64,000 nt of DNA. Source: Clostridia bacterium (lineage in GTDB: Bacteria > Bacillota > Clostridia > Lachnospirales > Anaerotignaceae). The position numbers and the translations under genes were made by a program. Positions 32,809 through 42,308 of this stretch are shown piece by piece. The notes under the pieces are model-generated. The model did not search any database and was not told where the DNA came from. It was given only the letters and a program-made list of their open reading frames with translations. Each line of letters opens with the position of its first letter. Within the stretch, counting starts at the first letter, position 1. The stretch lies in NCBI GenBank assembly GCA_009929735.1, contig RZZU01000015.1, positions 1 to 64,000 on the forward strand, read 5' to 3'.

Positions 32809-34722
32809 ATGCTATATTCTTCATTTAAAATTCGAGAAATGGAACTGAAAAATCGGTGGATTATGCTGGCAATGCATACGGGCTACGCACAGGAGCGTGC
32901 CCTTTGTGAAAGAGAATTTTCTTTTTACGAAGCGAGAGCCAAGGGCGGTGCGGCCGCTGTCACTATTGTTTTGGCTGTAAATGAGGCGGGAAGCTTAAAG
33001 GGAATGCATCAGATGAAAAGTCTTGCACTGGAAAGCCTTCATGAATTGGCGGATCGGTTGCACCAGTATGATTGCAAGCTGATTGTGCAGCTATTTCACT
33101 GTGGGCGGAATGAAAGCATGAAGCACCATAGAGAAAAGCCTTTGTTTGCGCCTTCTGCGGTAGCTTCTCCTATTTTTAAATCGGAACCTTTGGAAATGGA
33201 TGAGAAGGAGTTGGCTAGGACAAAGGAAGATTTTGCTTTTGCTGGATCATTATGCAAAATGGCAGGGGTTGACGCAATTGAAATCAGTGCATCGGCAGGA
33301 TACTTATTATCTGAGTTTTTATCACCGATTACAAATTTACGAAAGGATTCCTATGGCTATGATGCAAATAAAGGAATGACATATCCCTTGGAGGTTATTC
33401 GCTCTGTTCGTGAGAAAGTTGGTGATTTGCCCATCTTGCTTAAGGTTTCCGGTGCGCAGATGATGGATGGTGGCTATGGCTTAGAAGATACTATTTTCTT
33501 CTGTCGTTTGGCATCAGAATATATTGACTGCGTAACAGTAACTGGAGGATGGCATGAATCTCCGATGGAACAGATTTCTTATCATGTGTCAAAGGGTGCT
33601 TATGCGCCATTTGCAGCAGCGATTAAGAAATACACAGACCTGCCTGTTATCGCCTGTAATCGCATTCACGATGGTGAAACGGCGGAACGACTACTGGCTG
33701 AGAATCAGTGTGATTTGGTAGGCAGTGCAAGAGCTTTTTTGTCAGATCCGCAATTTGCAAATCGTGTGGAAAGAAAAGAACCATTTTTGCCATGTCAAGC
33801 CTGTAATCGGTGTATCATGGGTGTGCTAAAGGGGCAGGAATTGGCGTGTGGATTTAACCCGGAGGCAGGACGGGAAGACTTTGAAAACAAGCGCAGAAAG
33901 ATAGCAACCCGAAAAGAGGTTGTTGTGGTTGGCGGTGGGCCTTCGGGCATGGAGGCGGCAAAAAAGGCAGCGGAAAGAGGCTTTGTAACAACGCTGATTA
34001 CAGAGGAAAGGACATTAGGCGGGCAATTTAATTTGGCGGCAAAACCACCGAAAAAGGATGGTCTTTCGGCATATGTTGCTTATATGGAAGAGACCTTGAA
34101 AAATTTAGGAGTACAGCTTGTTTTTGGTCAAAAATGCAGTGAGGAATTTTTGCTTACGAAAAAGCCCTACTTTACGGTTATTGCAACGGGCAGTCAGCCG
34201 TTCAGACTGCCGATTGAGGGAGCGGAAAAAGCGGTTTTTGCTAACGATGTATTGTCGGGGAAAATTTCCCTACCACCTCAGTCGGAAGAAGGGCAGGTTG
34301 TCATCATCGGCGGAGGCTCTGTGGGGTTGGAAACGGCAGCTTATATCAAAGAAATTGATGAGGAACGAAAAATCAAAATCATCGAGAGTCAGGCTTTTTT
34401 TGGAAAAGATTTAGGTGCATTATCAAGACCGCTTATTTCCAATTTGCGTGCAAAGGGCGTGCAGTTTATGGCGGATACAACTGCGGATGCCTTGGAAGAT
34501 GGGAAGGTTTTGATTTCCATTGGTGGGCAAAGATTTTTTTTACAGGCAGATGCTGTCATTTCTGCCACAGGTTCTCAGGCGTGTGTATTTGCTTATTTAA
34601 CAATGCCGTTGATGGATGAAAGACTGTCTTATGCCTTGGTTGGTGATGCTGAAAAAATTGGGGACGGGGCAGATGCTATCAAATCAGCTTATGAATTATT
34701 CACAAGGGTTTATTTAGCGTAA
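32809..34722 (+). CDS. NADH:flavin oxidoreductase / 2,4-dienoyl-CoA reductase family
   Basis: 637-residue enzyme of the old-yellow-enzyme type fused to an FAD/NAD(P)-binding half, as in 2,4-dienoyl-CoA reductase and trimethylamine dehydrogenase. N-terminal TIM barrel (1-330) with FMN-site blocks (VQLFHCGR, EFLSPITNLRKDSYG). A [4Fe-4S] motif follows at about 340 (CQACNRCIMG...C). Then VVVVGGGPSGMEAA binding FAD (about 370) and VVIIGGGSVGLETA binding NAD(P)H (about 505). It would reduce an activated C=C bond; the substrate (dienoyl/enoyl compound or other) cannot be told. Good GGAGG ribosome site. It appears monocistronic; alr follows with its own promoter. Confidence 0.9.
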   Translation: MLYSSFKIREMELKNRWIMLAMHTGYAQERALCEREFSFYEARAKGGAAAVTIVLAVNEAGSLKGMHQMKSLALESLHELADRLHQYDCKLIVQLFHCGRNESMKHHREKPLFAPSAVASPIFKSEPLEMDEKELARTKEDFAFAGSLCKMAGVDAIEISASAGYLLSEFLSPITNLRKDSYGYDANKGMTYPLEVIRSVREKVGDLPILLKVSGAQMMDGGYGLEDTIFFCRLASEYIDCVTVTGGWHESPMEQISYHVSKGAYAPFAAAIKKYTDLPVIACNRIHDGETAERLLAENQCDLVGSARAFLSDPQFANRVERKEPFLPCQACNRCIMGVLKGQELACGFNPEAGREDFENKRRKIATRKEVVVVGGGPSGMEAAKKAAERGFVTTLITEERTLGGQFNLAAKPPKKDGLSAYVAYMEETLKNLGVQLVFGQKCSEEFLLTKKPYFTVIATGSQPFRLPIEGAEKAVFANDVLSGKISLPPQSEEGQVVIIGGGSVGLETAAYIKEIDEERKIKIIESQAFFGKDLGALSRPLISNLRAKGVQFMADTTADALEDGKVLISIGGQRFFLQADAVISATGSQACVFAYLTMPLMDERLSYALVGDAEKIGDGADAIKSAYELFTRVYLA

Positions 34723-34757
34723 CTTATAGCAGAATTGAACAAAAATCAAGAAAATTA

Positions 34758-34786
34758 TTGCTTAATATGGGTAATTGTACTATAAT
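34758..34786 (+). promoter_or_regulatory. alr promoter
   Basis: TTGCTT (34758-34763), 17-nt spacer, TATAAT (34781-34786). Confidence 0.65.
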
Positions 34787-34866
34787 AAATGAGGTTTGAA
34801 ACGGTAACAAATGTAATATACAAAAGCAATCTAAATTATTAGGAGAAATGCTAAGGGGGCAATGAG

Positions 34867-36060
34867 ATGAATTTTATCAAAAGAACTTGGGCAGAAATTG
34901 ACATGGATGCATTGGCGCATAATATCAAAAGTATTCAGTCTAAGCTAACAGATGGAGAAAAGGTAATGGGCATTGTGAAAGCAGATGCTTATGGACATGG
35001 TGACGGTTATGTGGCTCGTGCTTTACAGGATGCAGGGTTTGATTGGTTTGGTGTTTCCAATATCGAAGAGGGAATAAGCCTGCGTAACGAAGGTATTGTG
35101 AAACCGATTTTAGTTTTAGGTTATACCCCTGTTGATACCGTAAATATTTTGAATGAATATAAGATAACACAGGCTTTAATTGGGATGGACTATGCCAACG
35201 CTTTGCAAAGTGAAGCACAAAAAGCAGGTGTAGTTGTTGACGTGCATATTAAGCTGGATACAGGTATGACTCGTGTAGGATTTCAGGTGGATGAAGAAAA
35301 CTTTGATGAGTCCTTTAAGGAATTGATTGAAGTGAGTAAAATGCCTAATATTCATATTACTGGTATTTTTACACATCACGCTGTTGCTGATGCTTATCAG
35401 GCAGATAACCCGAAGTTTACAGAAATGCAGTTTGCTCGCTTTAATAAAATGGTAAACGCATTAAAAGAAGCAGGCGTGGATGTGGGCATTTATCATTGTG
35501 CAAATAGTGCGACAACGATTGCATACCCAGAAAAGCATTTATGTATGTGCCGCTCCGGCATTATTACATATGGTATGCTTCCTTCTGGTGAATGCGAAGG
35601 TATGATTGATATTAAGCCTTTAATGACACTGAAAACAACGATTGGCTTGGTTAAGCACGTGAAAGCAGGTTCTCAGCTTTCCTATGGCAGAACCTATACA
35701 GCTGAAACGGATAAATTGATTGCAACAGTGCCAATTGGATATGCAGATGGCTACAACCGTTCCTTATCCAATAAGGCGAGGATGCTGGTAAACGGACAGT
35801 TTGCTCCTGTTGTTGGACGTGTTTGCATGGATCAGCTGATGCTTGATGTAACAGGAATTCCTGGCGTAAAAATGGGCGACGAAGTTGTTGTTTTTGGACG
35901 GCAGGGCGATCAGGTTTTACCCATTGAAGAGTTGGCAGATATGTTGGGAACCATTAACTATGAGCTTACCTGTGTCATAACGAAGAGAGTTCCTCGTGTA
36001 TTTGTTCAGGAGGGTAAAGTGATTGGCGTGGTTGACCATGTACTGCATCAATATAAATAA
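34867..36060 (+). CDS. alr: alanine racemase
   Basis: 397-residue PLP enzyme that interconverts L- and D-alanine for peptidoglycan. N-terminal barrel with PLP lysine K38 in VKADAYGHG; catalytic tyrosine region QLSYGRTY; C-terminal beta domain with PIGYADGYNRSLSN, GRVCMDQLMLDVT and EELADMLGTINYE. Length is at the family's usual size. AGGAG and AAGGGGGC precede the ATG. Not in an operon with acpS or ddl here; it has its own promoter and terminator. Confidence 0.97.
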   Translation: MNFIKRTWAEIDMDALAHNIKSIQSKLTDGEKVMGIVKADAYGHGDGYVARALQDAGFDWFGVSNIEEGISLRNEGIVKPILVLGYTPVDTVNILNEYKITQALIGMDYANALQSEAQKAGVVVDVHIKLDTGMTRVGFQVDEENFDESFKELIEVSKMPNIHITGIFTHHAVADAYQADNPKFTEMQFARFNKMVNALKEAGVDVGIYHCANSATTIAYPEKHLCMCRSGIITYGMLPSGECEGMIDIKPLMTLKTTIGLVKHVKAGSQLSYGRTYTAETDKLIATVPIGYADGYNRSLSNKARMLVNGQFAPVVGRVCMDQLMLDVTGIPGVKMGDEVVVFGRQGDQVLPIEELADMLGTINYELTCVITKRVPRVFVQEGKVIGVVDHVLHQYK

Positions 36061-36097
36061 GATTTAGAGAAAAAGCTTTTTGTTTTGAATAAAATTT

Positions 36098-36129
36098 AGC
36101 AGCAGTTTCTAAGGAAGCTGCTGCTTTTT
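36098..36129 (+). terminator. terminator after alr
   Basis: AGCAGCAG (36098-36105) pairs with CTGCTGCT (36118-36125), with TTTC/GAAG inside and five T residues behind. Confidence 0.85.
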
Positions 36130-36165
36130 GAGTGAAAAAAATCTTATTTTACGTTATGCGTATTA

Positions 36166-36203
36166 CAAAAAAAACGGTAATCACATGGCTGTGACTACCG
36201 TTT
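36166..36203 (-). terminator. terminator after degV
   Basis: AAACGGTA/TACCGTTT (36172-36179 and 36196-36203) with inner TCACA/TGTGA. The A run on the + strand just left of it gives the T run for the minus-strand transcript of degV. Confidence 0.8.
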
Positions 36204-36220
36204 GAAAAACTTACTAAAGA

Positions 36221-37114
36221 TTATATATGATAGGCTTCGTATTTTTTTGCAAAACAAAAACCTGTGGTTCCAGGGCCTGTATGAGAAGCAACGGTCGCAC
36301 CGATTTGGAAGGAAGAAATAAATTCCATTTCGGGGAAAGCTTTTTGTAGTTCTTCTTCAAACTCAGCAACTTCATCCCAAACGGTTGTTGTGCCAACGCA
36401 GGCAATATAATCCTTGGGATTTTCACCAGTTGTCTTAAAGTGCTCCTTAGAAATTTCCACTAATTTGGCAAGTCCTTTTTTTCTGCTTCTTACTGCGCCG
36501 CCAACGCTGATTTCTCCCCCTTTTAAAATAATAAGGGGTTTGATTTTCAATATACTGCCAGAAAGAGCAGCAATTTTCCCAATTCTTCCGCCAACTTCCA
36601 GATAGCTTAGGTCACCAACAATAAAGTGGATACGTGCATCAGCCTTTACTTTTTCGACATATTTTAAAACTTCATCGATTGTTTTGCCCGCTTTTTTCAT
36701 TTTAGCCATTTCCATCAGAATTAAAGCCTGTGATCCTGTGATATTCCAACAATTTATGACATAAATTGTTGCATTGGGAAATTCTTCTTCCAACATCAAT
36801 TTTGCAGTTGTAGCCGATTGAATAGAACTGCTTAAAGAGTGTGTAATTGTGGTGCAAATAACATCTTCACCTTTTTGTAATACAGGGCGAAAGGCATCAA
36901 TAAAATCTTGGACAGAGGGCAAAGAGGTTTTTGGATACCCTTTTTGCTCGGTCATATACGTATAATATTCGTCTAAAGAGATTTCCTCAATTTCTTTATA
37001 GTACTTTTCATGGTCTAAAGAAACATAAAAAGGAATCAAAGAAATGTTAAATTCTTTTTCACGTTCTTTCCCAATATCACAAGCGCCGTCGCTGAAAATT
37101 TGATAGTCTGCCAT
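36221..37114 (-). CDS. DegV family fatty-acid-binding protein
   Basis: 297-residue DegV/FakB-type protein that binds a free fatty acid and presents it to a fatty-acid kinase. Motifs: IFSDGACDIG at the N-terminus, KTSLPSVQDF, ITHSLSSSIQSA, the SYLEVGGRIGK block, ILKIKPLIILKGGEI, and the C-terminal GATVASHTGPGTTGFCF typical of the family. Start preceded by GGAGG. It is single, with a terminator facing it. A FakA partner is not in the window. Confidence 0.93.
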   Translation of the reverse strand: MADYQIFSDGACDIGKEREKEFNISLIPFYVSLDHEKYYKEIEEISLDEYYTYMTEQKGYPKTSLPSVQDFIDAFRPVLQKGEDVICTTITHSLSSSIQSATTAKLMLEEEFPNATIYVINCWNITGSQALILMEMAKMKKAGKTIDEVLKYVEKVKADARIHFIVGDLSYLEVGGRIGKIAALSGSILKIKPLIILKGGEISVGGAVRSRKKGLAKLVEISKEHFKTTGENPKDYIACVGTTTVWDEVAEFEEELQKAFPEMEFISSFQIGATVASHTGPGTTGFCFAKKYEAYHI

Positions 37115-37555
37115 AGCTTCCTCCTTCAGTGCAATACTTCAATATATTTAATATAACAAAAAAATGGATGGAATGCAATATAAAAAACGCATTACATAGT
37201 TTGAATAACTATGTTTTATGAAATGTAATTTTTTCAACAAAAAAAGGCTTATAAAATTGAATATTTGATGCAAAAAAAGTCTTTTATGCAAAAGTTCACT
37301 GTATTTAACTTTTGTGTTTGCAAGTACAATCATAGAAAATACATGGCGAAATCGTATTCCTTCATAAAATATATAACTTCCCAAACGCAAGGAAGATTCA
37401 GAACGTATAAAATTAAAAAATAATCGAAAATTTTAAAGAAATTGTCATGAAAACTTAAAGACTAATCGAAGAAATTGTATTATGATAATAAAGTCCTAGA
37501 ATTGGCATAAAAATCTCCTTTTTCGGTAAAAATTAGAAAAAAGGAGTGAATGCTT
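37115..37555. other. gap of about 440 bp between degV and carD
   Basis: AT-rich divergent region. TTGTCA at 37442 and GATAAT at 37484 are weak promoter-like pieces with poor spacing. No gene or clear repeat. Confidence 0.4.
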
Positions 37556-38023
37556 ATGTTTCAAGCAGGACAAAAAATTGTATATCCGTTGCATGGAGCG
37601 GGGTATATCGAGGATATTGAGGGTACAGAGAATGGCGAATATTATATTATCCGTATTCCATCAGGTAATGTTAGAATTCGTATTCCAAAGGCGGGGGCGG
37701 AAAAATCGGGGATTCGTTTCCCGGAAGAAAAGGTTGCCGTGGAAGAAACCATCGTTCGGGTTGGAAAAAGCAAACCTGTATTAACCGATAATTGGAATTT
37801 AAGACAAAAAGAGAACCTTGGCCGATTGAAAACTGGAAAGCTGGAACAGGCTGCAGAGGTCATAAAGCTATTGTATGAGCAGGAGAAAAAGAAAAAGCTT
37901 TCCTCCGTGGAATGCAGGCTGTTAGGGATGGCAAGGCAAATTGTACTAAGCGAAATTATATCGGTTTATGAAATAAATAACGAAAAAGCTGAAGAATTGC
38001 TTGCAAATTGGCTGGAAAGTTGA
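37556..38023 (+). CDS. CarD-family transcription factor
   Basis: 155-residue CarD-type protein that binds RNA polymerase and stabilises open promoter complexes. N-terminal Tudor-like RNAP-interacting domain (FQAGQKIVYPLHGAGYIEDI ... YYIIRIP), then a helical domain (NLGRLKTGKLEQAAEVIKLL ... KKKLSSVECRLLGMARQIV). The ATG at 37556 is preferred over an ATG two codons earlier: it gives 9 nt to the GGAG and the family usual start MF. The PIN-TRAM gene follows 69 nt downstream, a neighbour arrangement seen in other Firmicutes. Confidence 0.93.
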   Translation: MFQAGQKIVYPLHGAGYIEDIEGTENGEYYIIRIPSGNVRIRIPKAGAEKSGIRFPEEKVAVEETIVRVGKSKPVLTDNWNLRQKENLGRLKTGKLEQAAEVIKLLYEQEKKKKLSSVECRLLGMARQIVLSEIISVYEINNEKAEELLANWLES

Positions 38024-38092
38024 TAAAATTTTTTTATGGTAAAGTATGGGTAGTTTACCCTTTTGCCAAAAAGACGAAAGGAGGTGAAAAAA

Positions 38093-39166
38093 ATGAAAAG
38101 ACTTGTTGAAATTATTATGAGTTTAATCGTTATGGCGGCGACCTATGCTCTCGTGCATATTCTATTTATATCTAACTTGTTCCAATGGCACATATCTATG
38201 CCTTTTTATGTGCCAGCGGGGTTAGCAGTTTTTACCGGACTTATATTTTATCTTTTCTTATCATCGCCCTTAACGGAAATGATGCTTAAAAGGCTATCGC
38301 AAACAGAAGAGAAATTAACAAAAATGAATGTAAAAGAACTGGCACTGTCAGTTCTTGGCTGCGTTGTTGGGTTGATTATTGCAAACTTAATTGGCGTTGC
38401 TTTTAGCGGCTTTGGTGCAATCGGCACTTTTATTGTGGTATTGCTAAACATTACATTTGGATTTTTGGGCATTCGTGTAGCAAAAAGAAAGAAGGATGAA
38501 TTTAATGTAAAGTCCTGGCAAAAAATGATCCTTCCGGCTTTAACCTCACAAGAAAAAGTTTTCGTTTATGGACGTCCTAAGATTTTAGATACTAGTGTCA
38601 TTATTGACGGTAGAATATTGGATTTGCTACAAACAGGTTTCATTGAAGGCAAAATCATTATTCCGGATTTTGTTTTAGATGAATTGCGTCATATAGCAGA
38701 CTCAGCCGATGGTTTGAAAAGAAACCGAGGGCGTCGAGGCTTGGATATTCTCAATGAAATTCAAAAGCAGGTTGCTGTTTCTGTAGAAATCGTAGAATTT
38801 ACAAAAAAACAGCCCATGGAAGTTGACTCCATGCTGCTAAAGATGGCAGAGGGTATGGATGCCTTTGTAGTTACAAACGATTATAATTTAAATAAGGTTG
38901 CTGAATTCCAAGGTGTACGTGTTTTGAATATCAATGAGCTTGCAAATGCAATAAAGCCTGTTGTCCTTCCAGGCGAAGAGATGCAGGTAACGATTATCAA
39001 GTCCGGTAAAGAATCTGGACAAGGCGTTGCATATTTAAACGATGGAACAATGATCGTTGTGGATGGCGGCAATAAATTTATTGGTGAAAACAGGAATGTT
39101 GTTGTTACCAGCGTTTTGCAAACAGCGGCAGGACGTATGATTTTTGCAAAAATGCTTGCTGCTTGA
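38093..39166 (+). CDS. PIN-TRAM membrane protein (YacL-like)
   Basis: 357-residue protein with about four N-terminal membrane helices (residues 1-125), a PIN-type nuclease domain (ILDTSVIIDGRILDLL ... DELRHIADSADGLKRNRGRRG ... VVTNDYNLNKVAEF) with the expected acidic residues, and a C-terminal TRAM domain (GEEMQVTIIKSGKESGQGVAYLNDGTMIVV). Probable RNA-active protein at the membrane, of unknown exact role. The ATG at 38093 follows GGAGGTG. Lies between carD and ispD, a conserved Firmicutes neighbourhood. Confidence 0.93.
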   Translation: MKRLVEIIMSLIVMAATYALVHILFISNLFQWHISMPFYVPAGLAVFTGLIFYLFLSSPLTEMMLKRLSQTEEKLTKMNVKELALSVLGCVVGLIIANLIGVAFSGFGAIGTFIVVLLNITFGFLGIRVAKRKKDEFNVKSWQKMILPALTSQEKVFVYGRPKILDTSVIIDGRILDLLQTGFIEGKIIIPDFVLDELRHIADSADGLKRNRGRRGLDILNEIQKQVAVSVEIVEFTKKQPMEVDSMLLKMAEGMDAFVVTNDYNLNKVAEFQGVRVLNINELANAIKPVVLPGEEMQVTIIKSGKESGQGVAYLNDGTMIVVDGGNKFIGENRNVVVTSVLQTAAGRMIFAKMLAA

Positions 39167-39181
39167 TGCGTGAACATAGTG

Positions 39182-39232
39182 AAAGCCCCAAAGCAAAATT
39201 ATCCTTTTTAAGGATTGCGAGGGGCTTTTTTT
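39182..39232 (+). terminator. terminator between the PIN-TRAM gene and ispD
   Basis: AAAGCCCC (39182-39189) and GGGGCTTT (39221-39228) enclose a second perfect stem ATCCTT/AAGGAT, with a T run behind. ispD starts only 20 nt later, so readthrough may feed ispD or it has a promoter inside this region. Confidence 0.8.
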
Positions 39233-39251
39233 GTAAAGGGAGAGAATGTGC

Positions 39252-39953
39252 ATGGGGAATGGATCGTTTGTTTCTGCGATTATTGTAGCAGCGGGACAAG
39301 GAAAGCGAATGGGTGGTCAAATAAGAAAGCAGTTTTTGCTGCTCGACGGAAAAGAAATATTAGCCCATACGGCAGGTCGGTTTGAGCAGTTCTCTAAGAT
39401 ACAGGAAATCATCTTGGTAACAGGCAAGGATGATTTAGAGGATGTAAAAGCTATGGTAAGGCATTATGGCTGGAAAAAGGTAACCGCTGTGATTGCAGGG
39501 GGAAAAGAACGGCAGGATTCTGTAAAATGTGGTTTGAATACACTTTCTGAGAAAACGGAACTTGTATTGATTCATGATGGCGTTCGTCCTTTTGTAACGG
39601 AGGATATGGTAAACCGCTCTATCGATGCTGCCCAGAAATATGGCGGATGCGTTCTTGGTGTCCCGGCAAAGGATACCATAAAAATTTGCGATCAAAATGG
39701 TATGGTTTTGGAAACACCAATACGCAGTACGCTGTGGTATATTCAAACACCACAGACTTTTTGCAAGCCACTTATTGAAGAGGCATATCAAAAGGCAGAA
39801 CAAGAGGGCTTTTTAGGAACGGATGATGCATCTGTGGCTGAATTTGCCGGTGCAAAGATTATGGTCATTCAGGGAAGCTATCAAAATATCAAGATTACCA
39901 CAAAGGAAGATATTTTGGTGGGGACCTGTTTTTTAGAGGGGGAGAAGGCATGA
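39252..39953 (+). CDS. ispD: 2-C-methyl-D-erythritol 4-phosphate cytidylyltransferase
   Basis: 233-residue enzyme of the non-mevalonate isoprenoid pathway, joining CTP and methylerythritol phosphate. Nucleotide-binding start [15 protein letters not shown], then [35 protein letters not shown], and the end [11 protein letters not shown]...[14 protein letters not shown]. The ATG at 39252 gives a better distance to AAGGGAG than the ATG two codons before. Its TGA overlaps the rnhA ATG. Confidence 0.95.
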   Translation: MGNGSFVSAIIVAAGQGKRMGGQIRKQFLLLDGKEILAHTAGRFEQFSKIQEIILVTGKDDLEDVKAMVRHYGWKKVTAVIAGGKERQDSVKCGLNTLSEKTELVLIHDGVRPFVTEDMVNRSIDAAQKYGGCVLGVPAKDTIKICDQNGMVLETPIRSTLWYIQTPQTFCKPLIEEAYQKAEQEGFLGTDDASVAEFAGAKIMVIQGSYQNIKITTKEDILVGTCFLEGEKA

Positions 39954-40417
39954 AGACAGTAACAATATATACGGACGGTGCTTGTTCGGGAAACCCCGGG
40001 GCAGGCGGATATGGTGTTGTTCTGCTTTATGGCTCAGCACGAAAGGAATTATCGGGTGGTTTTCGTAAAACAACGAACAATAGAATGGAGGCTTTAGCTG
40101 CAATTAAAGGTCTTGAAACGTTAAAGGAACCGTGCAGCGTTAAACTTTACAGTGATTCTAAATATGTTGTGGATGCCATAGAAAAAGGTTGGGCAAGAAA
40201 ATGGCGCAGTCAGGGTTGGATGCGCAATAACAAAGAAAAGGCATCAAACGTGGATTTATGGGAGCGTTTATTGGCTTTGCTTGAAATTCACACGGTTTCC
40301 TTTATATGGGTAAAAGGACATGCGGAAAATCTCGAAAATGAGCGATGTGACCAATTAGCAAGGGAAGCAATACAGAAAAATACGTTAGAAAATGACGAAA
40401 ATTATGAGAGATTGTAA
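39950..40417 (+). CDS. rnhA: ribonuclease HI
   Basis: 155-residue RNase H type 1, cutting RNA in RNA-DNA hybrids. Active-site acids are visible: D9 in [13 protein letters not shown]48 in NNRMEAL, D70 in LYSDSKYV and D134 in NERCDQLA, with [10 protein letters not shown] before it. Overlaps ispD by 4 nt (ATGA), so it is translationally coupled. Confidence 0.96.
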   Translation: MKTVTIYTDGACSGNPGAGGYGVVLLYGSARKELSGGFRKTTNNRMEALAAIKGLETLKEPCSVKLYSDSKYVVDAIEKGWARKWRSQGWMRNNKEKASNVDLWERLLALLEIHTVSFIWVKGHAENLENERCDQLAREAIQKNTLENDENYERL

Positions 40418-40448
40418 ACGAAAACAGTGATTTAGTGGGAAAATTGCG

Positions 40449-40477
40449 TTGACACTTTATGAAATATATGGTAGTAT
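40449..40477 (+). promoter_or_regulatory. cold-shock gene promoter
   Basis: TTGACA (40449-40454), 17-nt spacer, TAGTAT (40472-40477). The leader before the start codon is short (about 40 nt). Confidence 0.65.
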
Positions 40478-40523
40478 TGTCTTGTAACAATTTTTTATCT
40501 ATCTATGTAGGAGGATTTATTCA

Positions 40524-40724
40524 ATGAAAAAAGGTACAGTAAAATGGTTCAACGCAGAAAAAGGTTTTGGTTTTATTTCCGTTCCCGGTGAAGATGACGT
40601 ATTTGTACACTTCTCTGCTATTCAGTCTGAAGGTTACAAGACTCTTGAAGAAGGTCAGGAAGTAGAATTTGAAGTTGTTCAGGGTGCAAAAGGCCCTCAG
40701 GCTGCAAATGTAAAACGTGCTTAA
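40524..40724 (+). CDS. cold-shock protein (CspA family)
   Basis: 66-residue single cold-shock domain binding single-stranded RNA/DNA. RNP1 is KGFGFI and RNP2 is VFVHFS; the protein starts [14 protein letters not shown] and ends with [15 protein letters not shown] lies about 9 nt before the ATG. Acts as an RNA chaperone. Monocistronic with its own promoter and terminator. Confidence 0.97.
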   Translation: MKKGTVKWFNAEKGFGFISVPGEDDVFVHFSAIQSEGYKTLEEGQEVEFEVVQGAKGPQAANVKRA

Positions 40725-40842
40725 TCGATTTTGATTCTGTATTAAAATGCCTAGGCATCGATAATATAAATTATTTTTTGGTTATGCAAGAAACAACGCT
40801 TTATATCGTTGGACAAAGTAGGGAAGTCTAGCTTCCTTATGG

Positions 40843-40875
40843 AAGGCATGGGAATTGTATCCTGTGCCTTTTTGT
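40843..40875 (+). terminator. terminator downstream of the cold-shock gene
   Basis: AAGGCA (40843-40848) and TGCCTT (40865-40870) with inner GGA/TCC, followed by a T run. The remaining sequence 40876-41121 shows no gene. Confidence 0.65.
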
Positions 40876-41121
40876 GTGCTAAAAAATAAATCGAATAGGA
40901 AAATTCATTTTCCGTTTGCAGCAGCATGGCATGAGGGCTTGTTATGCTGTGGTTTGCTGAAAAAATAGTTATACAATGTGAGTATGCTTGCTGTTGTTTT
41001 CTACTACACTGCTTTTTGTCTGCATTTCTATATCCAGTCCGGCATTTTCCCACATTCTGAAATGGAGATTATAGCAAGCTGGAAAATAAAGTTACCCCTT
41101 TTTTCTAAACTGAAATTGAAC

Positions 41122-41601
41122 TTACTTGAAAGATGTGATTTCATGTTGGTGCTGCAAATGAATGCCAATATGGCCGATTCCCAAAATTACAGTAAAAATA
41201 ATCAGCCAGATAACCCTTCCATAAATGCCAAGTAGTAGGAATGCAATCACAGGCAGTGTTGCTCCTGCGACAGGGATGCCGAAAAAATCACTATAAAAAT
41301 CTGATAAAGTCTGATGACTGGAAAAATAGCGAAACCACCAAAATTCATATAGTGACAAGAAAAAAATTGATGCAATCAGCCAATAAGACCAATTTGACCA
41401 ATCGTGTAGATTAAAATCAGAAAAAATTAAGGCTGTGGTAGTAACAAGTATTTGTCCAAGTTTTTCAAGGAATACGAGGATTTTATTTTCAAACTTAAAG
41501 GTGTATCCTCGGGGCTGCCTTTTTGTCCAAATGAAATTTGGAATAAATAACATAAGCAGAAAAAATAAACCTATATATGAAAATCCGAAATGTCCTAACA
41601 T
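41122..41601 (-). CDS. multi-helix membrane protein, unknown
   Basis: 159-residue integral membrane protein with about five hydrophobic segments (starts MLGHFGFSYIGLFF; contains FIPNFIWTKRQP, ALIFSDFNLHDW and GIGHIGIHLQHQHE). I do not recognise the family with certainty. The start at 41601 follows GGAGCGAGG on the minus strand. It stands alone, followed by a stretch without genes. Confidence 0.75.
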   Translation of the reverse strand: MLGHFGFSYIGLFFLLMLFIPNFIWTKRQPRGYTFKFENKILVFLEKLGQILVTTTALIFSDFNLHDWSNWSYWLIASIFFLSLYEFWWFRYFSSHQTLSDFYSDFFGIPVAGATLPVIAFLLLGIYGRVIWLIIFTVILGIGHIGIHLQHQHEITSFK

Positions 41602-42180
41602 TTTTTCCTCGCTCCTTAGATGGTACACAATTTAAGTTTGGAGCAATATAAGCTCCCCCTTGCATATCTTTTGGGCTCCTGTGCTATTTCCTGGATATAA
41701 AATCCTATTCTCTACAAAAAAGTATTGAGTTCCTATATCATAAATCAATTGCAGCTAAATTTCCAGTTTGAAAATTTCTGAAAAACGACTGAAAAGCTTA
41801 TTGCTTGCAGTAAGCATCTGTGGTAAATGCAAAAAAACCTTGAAAAGGATACTGATTTTTTTCTAAAGTTTACGATGATTATGTTAAAACAAATGAAAAT
41901 ACACAGTGCTTGACGCATTCATAGTAGGAGGGTTTGCAAAAACCTGCCCTTGTGACATAAAAGTAATGGCACTGTATGAAATATGTGAATGTGCAGTGAA
42001 GAATACGACGGGAAGGGCAGGGTATTGAAAGATTAGCATCTGAACAGCCATTATTTGTGAACAAATGACAGTTCATTTGCAAAACCATGGCGAAGTAAGG
42101 GGAAGGCTTTTGTTAAAGGTTACAGGGTTTGAGCTTGTAATCACTGCGGCAATTTGAGATGAAGGGTAAAAGGGCGTTAG
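41602..42180. other. gap with a nested inverted repeat
   Basis: No gene of 580 bp can be supported. It contains CCTGCCCTT (41943-41951) and its complement AAGGGCAGG (42013-42021) around CACTG/CAGTG (41970-41974 and 41994-41998). This gives a potential nested stem-loop of about 80 nt. TTTGCAAAA occurs on both sides. Could be a structured RNA, an operator region or chance. Confidence 0.4.
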
Positions 42181-42184
42181 TGGC

Positions 42185-42219
42185 AAAAAAAGACTGTACA
42201 GCTTCATTACCGTACAGTC
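42185..42219 (-). terminator. terminator of the half-permease operon
   Basis: GACTGTAC (42192-42199) and GTACAGTC (42212-42219) around 12 nt; the A run at 42185-42191 is the T run for minus-strand transcription. AACGTTAACGTT nearby is a further palindrome. Confidence 0.8.
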
Positions 42220-42308
42220 CTTCAACGTTAACGTTGAACAATCGTCCCCCAATAATATAATTTGAAAATTCAGTATTCAATAACTATGATTTTTCAATAT
42301 AATAAGCA

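Noticed and set aside
41879..42088. 69-codon minus-strand frame over the inverted repeat
   Set aside because: No ribosome site; the translation is low-complexity and crosses the repeat arms.
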